In this document: positions 9,199-16,758 of the stretch, in pieces | Layout of the letters: the number at the start of each line of letters is the position of its first letter | Position numbering within the stretch: the stretch's first letter is position 1 | Source: Gammaproteobacteria bacterium | GTDB lineage: Bacteria; Pseudomonadota; Gammaproteobacteria; Steroidobacterales; Steroidobacteraceae | Direction of reading: 5' to 3' | Assembly (NCBI GenBank): GCA_020851435.1 | Contig: JADZCS010000146.1 | Coordinates: forward strand, 1-56,544 | DNA: 56,544 bases | Program-made: the position numbers and the translations under genes | Notes under the pieces: model-generated | The model's database searches: none | What the model saw: only the letters and a program-made list of their open reading frames with translations | Told to the model about the DNA's origin: nothing

Positions 9199-9707
9199 CA
9201 GGTGGTCTCCGTCGGTTCGCCATGAAGCCGCTTGTGAAGGTGGGGGATGAGTCCGCCGTCCCTGAGCATGTCCATGAGGAAACCCGGGATAGGCTCGCAG
9301 TGATATTCCTCGCCGCGGGTGTGATTGACGACGCGTCCGGTCGCGGGCTCGACCGTGAGCTGGTCGCCGCGCTGGATGCGGTCCGCTTCGGGGAACACCA
9401 GCACGGGCAGGCCGATGTTCAGGCAGTTGCGATAGAAAATTCGGGCCAGCGACTTGGCGAGCACCGCGCCGACGCCCAGGAACAGCAGTGCCTGCGCCGC
9501 CTGCTCGCGCGACGAGCCGATGCCGAAGCCTCGGCCGGCCACCACGATGTCGCCGCGCTGCACGCTGGTGGCGAAGCCCGGTTCGATGGCCTCCAGGCAG
9601 TGTGTGGCCAGCTGCTCGAGCGGCTTCTTCATGGCGTGGCCGGGTGCGAGCAGGTCCGTGTCGATGTTGTCGCCGAACGTCCAGGCGCGGCCGTTGATCT
9701 GGTCCAT
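9198..9707 (-). CDS. Aconitase-type hydro-lyase small subunit (LeuD/DmdB-like)
   Basis: 169 residues, the swivel-domain subunit of the split, archaeal-type isopropylmalate isomerase/homoaconitase family. The N-terminus GRAWTFGDNIDTD and the segment VAGRGFGIGSSREQAA (substrate-binding YLRGSSRE-type loop) are characteristic, as is the C-terminal LTVEPATGRVVN. It would complete the active site of the large subunit encoded 11 bp upstream. In a canonical leucine operon leuB would be adjacent; here the partner is a PEPM/ICL lyase, so a catabolic hydro-lyase is more likely than leucine synthesis. Confidence 0.9.
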   Translation of the reverse strand: MDQINGRAWTFGDNIDTDLLAPGHAMKKPLEQLATHCLEAIEPGFATSVQRGDIVVAGRGFGIGSSREQAAQALLFLGVGAVLAKSLARIFYRNCLNIGLPVLVFPEADRIQRGDQLTVEPATGRVVNHTRGEEYHCEPIPGFLMDMLRDGGLIPHLHKRLHGEPTETT

Positions 9708-9718
9708 GGGGAGGTCCT

Positions 9719-11011
9719 TCAGGCGAGGAGGTCGCGGGGATCCGCGATGCAGCCGGCGATGGCAGCCGCCGCTACCGTGTACGGCGAGGCAAGGTAGACC
9801 TTCGACTTCGCCGAGCCCATGCGGCCCTTGAAATTGCGCGCCGTCGAGGCGATGCAGACTTCGTCGTCGGCGAGGATGCCGGCGCCGTAACCCGCGCAGG
9901 CACCGCAGCCGGTCGGCAGCAGGATTGCGCCCGCCGCCGTCAGCGTCTCCAGCGTGCCGTCCGCGGCCGCCGCGTGCGTCGTTCGCGCGGAGGCGGGTGC
10001 CACCAGCAGCCGCACGCCGCGCGCGACCTTGCGGCCCTTCAGGACGCGGGCCGCCATGTGCAGGTCGGAGAGCTTGGCACCCGTGCAGGCACCGATATAG
10101 GCCTGGTCGATGCGTACGGCGCCGTGCTCGCTGACCGGGGCTGTATTGGCCGGGCTGTGGGGGGCGGCGACCTGCGGCGCGAGGGCGCTGGCGTCGACAT
10201 CCAGTCGCGCCGCGAATTCCGCTGCCACGTCGGACTGCCAGGACAGGGCATCGGCATCCGGCTCGACGCCGGCTGCGCGCAGGGCCGCGAGCGTCGCGGC
10301 GTCGGGCGCGATGATGCCGGTCTTCGCCCCGAGCTCAGCGGCCATGTTGCACAACACCAGCCGCTCGGGCATCGACAGGCGCCCGATGGCGTCGCCGGCG
10401 TATTCCATGACCTTGTAATCGTTGTCCATGCCGATGGCGCCGCACAGGAACAGCATGATGTCCTTGGCGGAGACGCCGTCGGCGAGCGCGCCCGAGAACT
10501 GCAGCCGGTAGGTGCCGGGAACACGGACCCAGATCTCGCCGGTCACCAGCACGCCGGCCATTTCGGTGGCGCCGATGCCCACCATGAACGCCCCGGCAGC
10601 GCCGCCCGACGGCGAGTGCGAGTCGCCGCCCACCGCGAACATGCCGGGCCGCAGGTGGCCGTTTTCCTGGACGACCACGTGGCAGATGCCCTGCATGTCG
10701 TAGAACCGCTGGATGCCGTGGTCCGCGACCCAGCGGCGGGTGAGGGCAAGGATCCGGGCGCCGTCCGCGTCTGTCGCGGGCACGTAGTGATCGCTGACGA
10801 CCACGACCTTGTCGGGGTCCCAGACCTTCGCGCCGAGGCGCTCGAGGTAGGGCTGAACACGTCGGGGTCCTCCGGAGTCGTGCATCATCGCGAGGTCCAC
10901 CTTGCAGGTGACGATCTCGCCCGGGCGCACGCGGGGCCTGCCGGAGGCGCGGCTCAGGATCTTCTCGGTGAGGGTCATCGGGCCGGAGGCCGGGGTCATT
11001 TCGACGGTCAT
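9719..11011 (-). CDS. Aconitase-type hydro-lyase large subunit (LeuC/DmdA-like)
   Basis: 430 residues from the ATG at 11011 (in-frame ATGs at 10999 and 10978 are alternatives; MTLTEKIL at 10978 is the usual family beginning). The three [4Fe-4S] ligands are Cys309 in YIGACTGAK and Cys369/Cys372 in GCGACAG. SDHYVPATD, GGDSHSPSGGAAG and ASTARNFKGRMG are further family signatures. The ACTGAK form resembles dimethylmaleate hydratase large subunits more than LeuC, which usually has CTNA. It forms a minus-strand operon with the small subunit and the lyase, and diverges from an amidohydrolase over a 78-bp intergenic region with a perfect palindrome. Confidence 0.9.
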   Translation of the reverse strand: MTVEMTPASGPMTLTEKILSRASGRPRVRPGEIVTCKVDLAMMHDSGGPRRVQPYLERLGAKVWDPDKVVVVSDHYVPATDADGARILALTRRWVADHGIQRFYDMQGICHVVVQENGHLRPGMFAVGGDSHSPSGGAAGAFMVGIGATEMAGVLVTGEIWVRVPGTYRLQFSGALADGVSAKDIMLFLCGAIGMDNDYKVMEYAGDAIGRLSMPERLVLCNMAAELGAKTGIIAPDAATLAALRAAGVEPDADALSWQSDVAAEFAARLDVDASALAPQVAAPHSPANTAPVSEHGAVRIDQAYIGACTGAKLSDLHMAARVLKGRKVARGVRLLVAPASARTTHAAAADGTLETLTAAGAILLPTGCGACAGYGAGILADDEVCIASTARNFKGRMGSAKSKVYLASPYTVAAAAIAGCIADPRDLLA

Positions 11012-11029
11012 GGGCGGCTTCGCCGTGGC

Positions 11030-11039
11030 TTGTATACAA
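11030..11039. promoter_or_regulatory. Palindrome TTGTATACAA, candidate GntR-type operator
   Basis: A perfect 10-bp palindrome lies in the 78-bp divergent region between the hydro-lyase operon and the amidohydrolase, placed to control both. It shares the eight-base core TGTATACA with a second palindrome at 26226 ahead of the TonB-dependent receptor. FCD-type GntR proteins often bind GT-N-AC palindromes of this kind, and one such regulator is at the window start. Binding is not shown. Confidence 0.4.
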
Positions 11040-11089
11040 TCCGGGTATTGTGTCACAAGGCCGCGTGTAATAGAGCAAGGGGTCCCTCC

Positions 11090-12559
11090 ATGACGACGAA
11101 ACCGTACGACCTGTTGATTCGCAACGCGCGCGTGGTGCGCCCGCTGCAGAGTGCCGTCATCGATGCGGACATTGCGATCAAGGGCGGCAAGATCGCCCGC
11201 GTGGCGCCTGGCATTGCCCCGGATTCGGCCGCCGAGGTCGTCGATGCCGGCGGCAAGCTCGCGTTCCCGGGCCTGGTCGACCCGCACATGCACACCGGCA
11301 TCTACTCGCCGCTGGACGAGGATGCGGTCAGCGAGAGCCGCGCCGCCGCCCAGGGCGGCGTGACCTCCAGCCTCAACTATTTCCGCTCGGGCCAGTACTA
11401 CCTCAACAAGGGCGGCCCGTACGCGCAGTTCTTCCCCGAGGTGCTCGACATCTCGCGCGGCCGCTTCCACGTCGACTACGCCTACCACCTCGCGCCGATG
11501 GATTCGAAGCAGATCGCCGAGATCCCGATGCTCATCGAGAAGTACGGCGTCACCTCGTTCAAGATCTACATGTTCTACGGCGGCTACGGCCTGCACGGGG
11601 CCTCGAGCCACCAGCACGAATTCCTGATGATCGACAAGGACGAGAAGTACGACATCGCGCACTTCGAGTTCGTGATGCGCGGCATCAAGGACGCGATCGG
11701 CCGTTTCCCGGAGAAGAAGGACGCGATCTCGCTGTCCCTGCACTGCGAGACCGCCGAGATCATGGCCGCCTATACCAAGCTCGTGCAGCAGGAGGGCAAG
11801 CTCACGGGCCTGCGCGCCTACAGCGCCGCGCGTCCGCCGCATTCCGAGGGCCTCGCGATCGTCATCGCGAGCTATCTCGCGCACGAGACCGAGTGCCCGA
11901 ACATCAACCTGCTGCACATGACCTCGCGCAAGGCGGTCGACGCCGCGCTCAAGATGGCGGAGGCGTTCCCGCACGTGAATTTCAGGCGCGAAGTCACGAT
12001 CGGCCACCTCGTCCTCGACTACGACGTCGAGACCCAGGTGAAGGCCAAGGTCAACCCGCCGATCCGCTCGCGCGAGGACGTCGAGTACCTGTGGGAGACG
12101 CTGCTGGCCGGCAAGCTCGACTGGGTCTGCAGCGACCACGCCTGCTGCCGCCACGAGATGAAGTTCGACGGCGAGAAGCCCGACGAGATCTTCAAGGCCA
12201 AGTCCGGCTTCGGCGGCACCGAGTACCTGCTCGCGGCGCTGCACACCGAGGGCACCAGGCGCGGCCTCAGCCTCAACCGCATGGCCGAACTCACCTCCTG
12301 GAACGCGGCGCGCCGTTTCGGCCTGCCGTCCAAGGGCGACCTGGCGGAGGGGTATGACGCCGACGTCGTGCTGTTCGATCCGAAGGCGAAGTTCACCATC
12401 CGTGCCGCCGAGTCCGAGTCGACGCAGGGGTACACGCCGTTCGAGGGCATCGAGCTGACCGGCAAGGTCGTCGACACCTACCTGCGCGGCCACCGCATCC
12501 TGGCGGACGGCAAGGTGGTGGGCAGCCCGACCGGCCAGTACATGCACCGTCCGTACTGA
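11090..12559 (+). CDS. Hydantoinase/dihydropyrimidinase-type cyclic amidohydrolase
   Basis: 489 residues, typical of the D-hydantoinase/dihydropyrimidinase/allantoinase group, which opens cyclic amides with a binuclear metal centre. Metal ligands are recognisable: His66/His68 in DPHMH, Lys158 in TSFKIYMFYGG (the carbamylated Lys), His in LSLHCET and HMTS, and Asp349 in CSDHACC. The C-terminal SKGDLAEGYDADVVLFDP is the usual closing beta-sandwich segment. Start ATG 11090 is weakly supported by AAGGGG upstream. It is divergent from the dimethylmalate-like operon. In the nicotinate pathway an amidohydrolase (enamidase) acts upstream of dimethylmaleate hydratase, so a cyclic amide substrate would fit, but this is inference. 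Confidence 0.92.
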   Translation: MTTKPYDLLIRNARVVRPLQSAVIDADIAIKGGKIARVAPGIAPDSAAEVVDAGGKLAFPGLVDPHMHTGIYSPLDEDAVSESRAAAQGGVTSSLNYFRSGQYYLNKGGPYAQFFPEVLDISRGRFHVDYAYHLAPMDSKQIAEIPMLIEKYGVTSFKIYMFYGGYGLHGASSHQHEFLMIDKDEKYDIAHFEFVMRGIKDAIGRFPEKKDAISLSLHCETAEIMAAYTKLVQQEGKLTGLRAYSAARPPHSEGLAIVIASYLAHETECPNINLLHMTSRKAVDAALKMAEAFPHVNFRREVTIGHLVLDYDVETQVKAKVNPPIRSREDVEYLWETLLAGKLDWVCSDHACCRHEMKFDGEKPDEIFKAKSGFGGTEYLLAALHTEGTRRGLSLNRMAELTSWNAARRFGLPSKGDLAEGYDADVVLFDPKAKFTIRAAESESTQGYTPFEGIELTGKVVDTYLRGHRILADGKVVGSPTGQYMHRPY

Positions 12560-12574
12560 TCGCCCCGACTGGGC

Positions 12575-12612
12575 TAGAATCGGTCTTTGTCGCCGCCGCA
12601 CGGGGCGGCGAC
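12575..12612 (+). promoter_or_regulatory. Candidate promoter -10 and 5' UTR hairpin of the peroxiredoxin gene
   Basis: TAGAAT at 12575-12580 is a good -10 hexamer without a clear -35. A 9-bp perfect stem (GTCGCCGCC / GGCGGCGAC, 12589-12597 with 12604-12612, six-base loop) begins about where transcription would start. It may stabilise the 5' end of the mRNA or end transcription from the amidohydrolase gene; no U-run follows. A clear ribosome binding site AAGGAG is at 12624-12629. Confidence 0.4.
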
Positions 12613-12636
12613 CCCTCACAGCCAAGGAGTTGGACA

Positions 12637-13119
12637 ATGACGATCAAGGTCGGCGATGCGATCCCTGCAGCCACGCTCAAGGTCATGACGGCCGAGGGGC
12701 CCAATGCCGTGACCACGGACGAGCTGTTCAAGGGCAAGAAGGTCGTGCTGTTCTCGGTTCCGGGTGCCTTCACCCCGACCTGCAACGCCAAGCACCTGCC
12801 GGGCTACGTCGAGCACGCGGCTGCCATCCGCGCCAAGGGCGTGGATTCGATCGTGTGCATCGCGGTCAACGACGTATTCGTCATGAACGCCTGGGGCAAG
12901 GCCGGCAACGTCGGCGACAAGATCGTCATGGCTGCCGACGGCAACGGCGACTTCACGCGCGCCCTCGGCCTCGAGCTGAATGCGACGGGGTTCGGCATGG
13001 GCATGCGCGGCCAGCGCTTCGCGCTCGTCGCGGAAGACGGCGTGGTGAAGGGCGTGTATGTCGAGGGCCCGGGCGAGTTCAAGGTGTCGGCGGCCGACTA
13101 CGTACTCGGCCAGCTATGA
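12637..13119 (+). CDS. Peroxiredoxin (Prx5/AhpE-like, atypical 2-Cys type)
   Basis: 160 residues, the length of glutaredoxin-dependent PrxV enzymes that reduce hydrogen peroxide and alkyl hydroperoxides in the cytoplasm. The peroxidatic Cys49 sits in PGAFTPTC, and the following AFVMNAWGK-type helix (VFVMNAWGKAG) plus GMGMRGQRFALVAEDGVVK are diagnostic. AAGGAG precedes the ATG by eight bases. The stop overlaps the start of the next gene (ATGA), so it is co-translated with a zinc-free MDR oxidoreductase, suggesting a shared detoxification role. Confidence 0.95.
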   Translation: MTIKVGDAIPAATLKVMTAEGPNAVTTDELFKGKKVVLFSVPGAFTPTCNAKHLPGYVEHAAAIRAKGVDSIVCIAVNDVFVMNAWGKAGNVGDKIVMAADGNGDFTRALGLELNATGFGMGMRGQRFALVAEDGVVKGVYVEGPGEFKVSAADYVLGQL

Positions 13120-14114
13120 ACCACCGCGTACTGTTCGCCCGGATTCCCAAGGGCGTGCCGGTCCCCGAGGACTTCGGCTTCGACAGCGTGCCGGTGCCTT
13201 CGCCGGCCGATGGGCAGTTCCTGTCCCGGACGCTCTGGTTGTCGCTGGACCCGTACTACCGCAACGTCATGAAAGGCAACCAGCTCTACGCCGACCGGCT
13301 GCAGCCTGGTGACCCGATGGTGGGCGAGACGGTCGCGGAAATCGTCGAGTCGAAGCACCCGGACTTCCGTCCCGGCGAGATCGTGGTCGTGCGCAACGGC
13401 TGGCAGGAATTCGCGCTGTCGGACGGCAAGGGCGTCGCGAAGGTCGATCCGGCGCTGGCACCGCCGTCGACGGCACTCGGTGTCCTCGGCATGCCCGGAC
13501 TCACGGGCTATGCCGGCCTCGTCTACCTCGGTGAACCGAAGCCGGGCGAAACCGTCGTGGTCTCGGCGGCCACCGGTCCGGTCGGCAGCACGGTCGGGCA
13601 GGTCGCGCGGCTCGTCGGGGCGCGCGCCGTGGGCATCGCGGGCTCGGCCGACAAGTGTCGCTATGCGGTCGAGGAACTGGGCTACGCCGCCTGCGTCAAC
13701 TACCGCGAGGGGGACCTGCGCGAGCAGCTCAAGCAGGCCTGTCCGCGTGGTATCGACGTCTACTTCGACAACGTCGCGGGCGATACCCTCGCCGCCGTGC
13801 TGACGCGACTCGCGCTCGGCGCGCGCGTGATCCTGTGCGGCATGATCGAGGCCTACAGCATGGACAAGCCGCCGGCGGGTCCCTGGCTGGGGCCGGTCGT
13901 CGGCGCGCGTGCAACCATGAAGGGCCTGGTGGTCTACGACTGGATTCACAAGCAGGAAGAGCAGCGCCGCGTGGTCGGCGACTGGATCCGCCAGGGCCAG
14001 TTCCGCTATCGCGAAGACATCGCCGAGGGCATCGCGTCCGCGCCGGAGGCCTTCTGCAGGCTCATGCGCGGCGAGAACTTCGGCAAGTCGCTGGTTCGCG
14101 TCTCGGCCGCCTGA
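13116..14114 (+). CDS. NADP-dependent MDR oxidoreductase (CurA/leukotriene B4 dehydrogenase-like)
   Basis: 332 residues, a zinc-independent medium-chain dehydrogenase/reductase that reduces activated C=C bonds with NADPH. LSLDPYYRNVM, GMPGLTGYAGL, the Rossmann motif AATGPVGSTVGQVA and GIAGSADKC, VDVYFDNVAG and RMICGMI-like RVILCGMIEAYS are the family landmarks in order. Start ATG 13116 overlaps the peroxiredoxin stop. The curcumin reductase/alkenal double-bond reductase group is the closest fit; the true substrate is unknown. Confidence 0.94.
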   Translation: MNHRVLFARIPKGVPVPEDFGFDSVPVPSPADGQFLSRTLWLSLDPYYRNVMKGNQLYADRLQPGDPMVGETVAEIVESKHPDFRPGEIVVVRNGWQEFALSDGKGVAKVDPALAPPSTALGVLGMPGLTGYAGLVYLGEPKPGETVVVSAATGPVGSTVGQVARLVGARAVGIAGSADKCRYAVEELGYAACVNYREGDLREQLKQACPRGIDVYFDNVAGDTLAAVLTRLALGARVILCGMIEAYSMDKPPAGPWLGPVVGARATMKGLVVYDWIHKQEEQRRVVGDWIRQGQFRYREDIAEGIASAPEAFCRLMRGENFGKSLVRVSAA

Positions 14115-14131
14115 GTCGAATGGAGAGCCCG

Positions 14132-14533
14132 ATGCCCGTACAGGTCACCACACTCTATGCGGGCCTGTTCGGGCTCCTTTACCTGGTCCTGGCCGCCCAG
14201 GTGGTGCGCGGCCGCTGGCGCTACAAGGTCGGCCTTGGGACGGGTTCCGAACCCGGCATGGAACGCGCGGTGCGCGTTCACGCGAACTTCGCCGAGTACG
14301 TCCCGCTGCTGCTGACGCTCATGTTGCTCGCGGAACTGGGCGGCGCCCCGGGCGCCGTGCTGCACGGCGTGGGGCTCGTCCTGCTCGTCAGCCGCCTGCT
14401 GCACGCCTGGGGCCTGTCGCAGCACTCCAATCGCAGCTTCGGTCGTTTCTACGGCACGCTCGGCACCTGGCTGGCGCTGCTCGGGCTTTCCGTGTACCTC
14501 ACCCTATCGGGCCTGGGCGCTTTCCGCTCCTGA
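14132..14533 (+). CDS. MAPEG-family membrane protein
   Basis: 133 residues with about four transmembrane segments (around residues 5-24, 55-75, 77-95 and 108-128). The loop ERAVRVHANFAEYVPL and RLLHAWGLSQHS are typical of bacterial MAPEG proteins (microsomal glutathione S-transferase/eicosanoid fold). The ATG at 14132 is chosen because GGAG (14122-14125) is correctly spaced; an ATG at 14120 is in frame but lacks a site. It ends the peroxiredoxin operon, consistent with a role against oxidised or electrophilic lipids. Its last 30 bp overlap the convergent hydrolase gene. Confidence 0.88.
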   Translation: MPVQVTTLYAGLFGLLYLVLAAQVVRGRWRYKVGLGTGSEPGMERAVRVHANFAEYVPLLLTLMLLAELGGAPGAVLHGVGLVLLVSRLLHAWGLSQHSNRSFGRFYGTLGTWLALLGLSVYLTLSGLGAFRS

Positions 14534-16195
14534 CCAGAACGCACGCGCCTTCAGGGCGCGGGTCTCTGCGTCCGCCGGCCGATCGGTGACCGACGCGCTG
14601 GTCAGCGCGGTGGCGATCGCCTGCGTGGCCAGCCCACGCGCACAGCCTCCCGCGTAGACCAGTACCGGCTGGCGGACCCGGGCGAGCGCCGGCGCGAGCG
14701 CGTGGCGCAGGGCGGCAAGGGACGCGTCGCCGTAGGTTTCATGCTGCTTCAGCACGTCCACGGTCATGTCGTGCAGCCGTTGCGCATCCAGGTCGGGCAC
14801 GTGACGACGACCGGCGGCCGCGCTGCGATCGAACCAGGGCCAGGAGATCTCGAGATCCCGCAACCGGTGCCAGGTCTCCGTGAGATGGCTGCCGAAGTTC
14901 GAGAGCCGGATGGGCGGCGCGTAGCGGGCAAGGAAATCCTCGGACGCCGGGGCCGGCGGCAGGCCGTCGAGTGCCAGCGCATGCACCCGTCCAGCTGCGC
15001 GGTTCGCGAGTTCGACCGCGAACGCCGAGCTCGTGAACTCGGCGTAGACGTCCACCTCGGCCCAACCCAGCGCATCCAGAGCCTCGAGCAGCACCCCGGC
15101 GATCCTCTCGACCGACGGGTCGGGCAGCGGTGACGACTCGCCCGTGCCCGGCAGGTCGATCGCGAGGCTCACGCCGTGGGCGGCGAGCGCGCTCTGCAAG
15201 GGCAGCATCTGTCGCGACGAGCCCGGCGCCTCGTGGAGCAGCAGCGCCGGCCTTGCCGGGCCGTGCCCGAGCAGGCGGCCGTGCAGTTGCCCGTGACCGA
15301 GGTCGAGATACAGCGCGCGGGCCTGCAGGCCTGCGCTGCGGTCTGGCGTCGCCGGCGCGCTCGCCGGCGCGAGGCCCGCCGAGTAGTCGCTGAAGCGGCG
15401 GCGCAGGTGTTCGCGCCAGGCGTCGGTGGAGGCGGGTACGCGCTCCACGATCGAGCGCGGCGGGAGCGGTTGCGGCAGCGCGTCGAGGAAGCCGACCAGC
15501 ACGTCGTCGGCCCGCGCCATGAACGTGCAGGGCACTGCCAGTTCGGCCAGGGCCGGGCGCGCGTCGTAGCGCAACGCGGCGCCGTAGCCCGAGGTCCATG
15601 CCGGACCCGCCATCAGGGTGTCCATGCAGTAGACGTGCACCTTCGCGACCTCGGGTTCGTCCAGCGGCAGGCGATTCGCGGCGCCCTTGGCGAAGTGCGG
15701 GAAGTAGCGGTGGAAGTCGCGGATCAGGGTCCACTTGCCGGCCAGGTGACTGCCGTCCGCGCGAACCTCAAAGGGAACCAGGTAGCGCGCGAGGTAGTCG
15801 GCCGAGGCGGTCTGCGGCGGCAGCGCCAGCCCGTCACAGACCAACCCGGCGAACAGCGCGGGGTAGCGACGGGCGCACTCCAGTGCGATCTTCGACGAAC
15901 TGTGGAACCCGTAGACGACGCTGCGGCCGAGGCCGAGGGCGGTCAGCGCGGCCGCCAGGCCATCGGCGAAATCAGGCACCTCGGGCACGCCGGGCAGCGG
16001 CGTGGAGTTGCCGAAGCCGGCCGTGTCCAGCGCGAACACCGTAAAGTCGGTTGCGAGTGCGGCCATGAGGTCTACGTGCAGCACCGACGAACGCGGCGAG
16101 TCGTGCAGCAGGACGACGGGCGGGCCAGACCCGGCCCAGCGGTAGTGCACCTGCCCCCAGGAAACGTCGACGTAGCCGCGGCGGATTCGGGTCAT
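14504..16195 (-). CDS. Tandem alpha/beta-hydrolase-fold protein without canonical Ser nucleophile
   Basis: 563 residues, about twice the usual alpha/beta-hydrolase length. Two fold copies are visible: residues ~1-285 (PPVVLLHDSPRSS, ALDTAGFGNSTPL, VVYGFHSSSK) and ~300-563 (PALLLHEAPGSSRQM, IDLPGTGESSPL, VDVYAEFTSSAF, VLVYAGGCARG). In both copies the nucleophile elbow GxSxG is altered: the position normally taken by Ser is His98 in copy 1 and Phe in copy 2. The protein may therefore be a His-nucleophile variant, a lyase-type or cofactor-free oxygenase-like member, or a binding protein. Start ATG 16195 overlaps the stop of the SnoaL-like gene (ATGA), so the two are translationally coupled. Confidence 0.85.
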   Translation of the reverse strand: MTRIRRGYVDVSWGQVHYRWAGSGPPVVLLHDSPRSSVLHVDLMAALATDFTVFALDTAGFGNSTPLPGVPEVPDFADGLAAALTALGLGRSVVYGFHSSSKIALECARRYPALFAGLVCDGLALPPQTASADYLARYLVPFEVRADGSHLAGKWTLIRDFHRYFPHFAKGAANRLPLDEPEVAKVHVYCMDTLMAGPAWTSGYGAALRYDARPALAELAVPCTFMARADDVLVGFLDALPQPLPPRSIVERVPASTDAWREHLRRRFSDYSAGLAPASAPATPDRSAGLQARALYLDLGHGQLHGRLLGHGPARPALLLHEAPGSSRQMLPLQSALAAHGVSLAIDLPGTGESSPLPDPSVERIAGVLLEALDALGWAEVDVYAEFTSSAFAVELANRAAGRVHALALDGLPPAPASEDFLARYAPPIRLSNFGSHLTETWHRLRDLEISWPWFDRSAAAGRRHVPDLDAQRLHDMTVDVLKQHETYGDASLAALRHALAPALARVRQPVLVYAGGCARGLATQAIATALTSASVTDRPADAETRALKARAFWSGAESAQAR

Positions 16196-16641
16196 GGCAG
16201 GTCCTGCAGGTGTTGGGCTGCCATCCCATACAGGTGGCGCATGTAGACGATGGGGGCGAGCGGTGCCTCGACGTACTGTATGAATCGCCAGCCCTCGGGC
16301 CGCAGCCGCAGGATCGCGCTGACGCGCGTCGCGCCGCCGATGGGGCGCTCGAAGCCCGCGAAGGAACCTGACCAGCGCATGTCGTAGGACGCCGAGCCCA
16401 GGTCGGCGGCCAGCGCCCGAACCTGGACGTTTCGGACCTCCATGTGGACGAAGCCCACCGCGGACAGCGTGCGCGACCAGTAATCGCGGATCGCGGCGAG
16501 GCTGGTCAGCGGCTGGTCGACTTCCTCGGCCATGTAAAGCAGTTGCGGTTCGAGCGGGTCCCACAGCGCTGCCAGCGCGATGGCATCGCGCGCCGTCCAT
16601 GCTTCGCTCAGTAAAATAATCGTATTATCAATTGTTTGCAT
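16192..16641 (-). CDS. SnoaL/NTF2-like protein
   Basis: 149 residues from the ATG at 16641; the longer frame to 16695 starts at TTG and would place an apparent promoter inside the gene. Sequence features fit a SnoaL/limonene-epoxide-hydrolase-type cone: helical EAWTARDAIALAALWDP, ALAAIRDYWSRT-like helix, then strands ending in GWRFIQYVEAP. Such proteins act as small cyclases, isomerases or subunits. The first codons are strikingly AT-rich compared with the rest of the gene and carry an inverted repeat. It is coupled to the tandem hydrolase, so the pair may act on one substrate. Confidence 0.75.
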   Translation of the reverse strand: MQTIDNTIILLSEAWTARDAIALAALWDPLEPQLLYMAEEVDQPLTSLAAIRDYWSRTLSAVGFVHMEVRNVQVRALAADLGSASYDMRWSGSFAGFERPIGGATRVSAILRLRPEGWRFIQYVEAPLAPIVYMRHLYGMAAQHLQDLP

Positions 16642-16663
16642 AATATTGATGAGGTTGATTATA
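16616..16663 (-). promoter_or_regulatory. AT-rich control region: -10 box TATAAT and ATAAT-CGT-ATTAT inverted repeat
   Basis: On the minus strand TATAAT (16658-16663) lies 16 bases ahead of the chosen ATG at 16641, giving a very short leader. A perfect 5-bp inverted repeat with a three-base spacer spans 16616-16628, inside the first codons, where a repressor could block transcription. No strong -35 hexamer is seen. The A+T content stands out sharply from the surrounding region. Confidence 0.4.
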
Positions 16664-16689
16664 GGAGGGCTGACGTGTTTCGGGTCCCC

Positions 16690-16728
16690 TGACAAGCGAA
16701 AGCCCGGGCGTCGGTGAACGCCCGGGCT
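16690..16728 (-). terminator. Hairpin terminator of the nitrilase-like/etfBA operon
   Basis: An 11-bp perfect stem (arms 16701-16711 and 16718-16728, six-base loop) lies 31 bp past the etfA stop. Read on the minus strand it is followed by TTTCGCTT, a moderate U-tract. It separates this operon from the downstream SnoaL-like gene on the same strand. Confidence 0.75.
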
Positions 16729-16758
16729 CCCGTGCCGGCTGGCGGTACAGGCCGCGCG

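Noticed and set aside
9719-12637. A 972-residue minus-strand frame running through the hydro-lyase large subunit and beyond
   Set aside because: Only the part below 11011 shows aconitase motifs; the rest is the antisense of the amidohydrolase gene, which has complete metal ligands on the plus strand.
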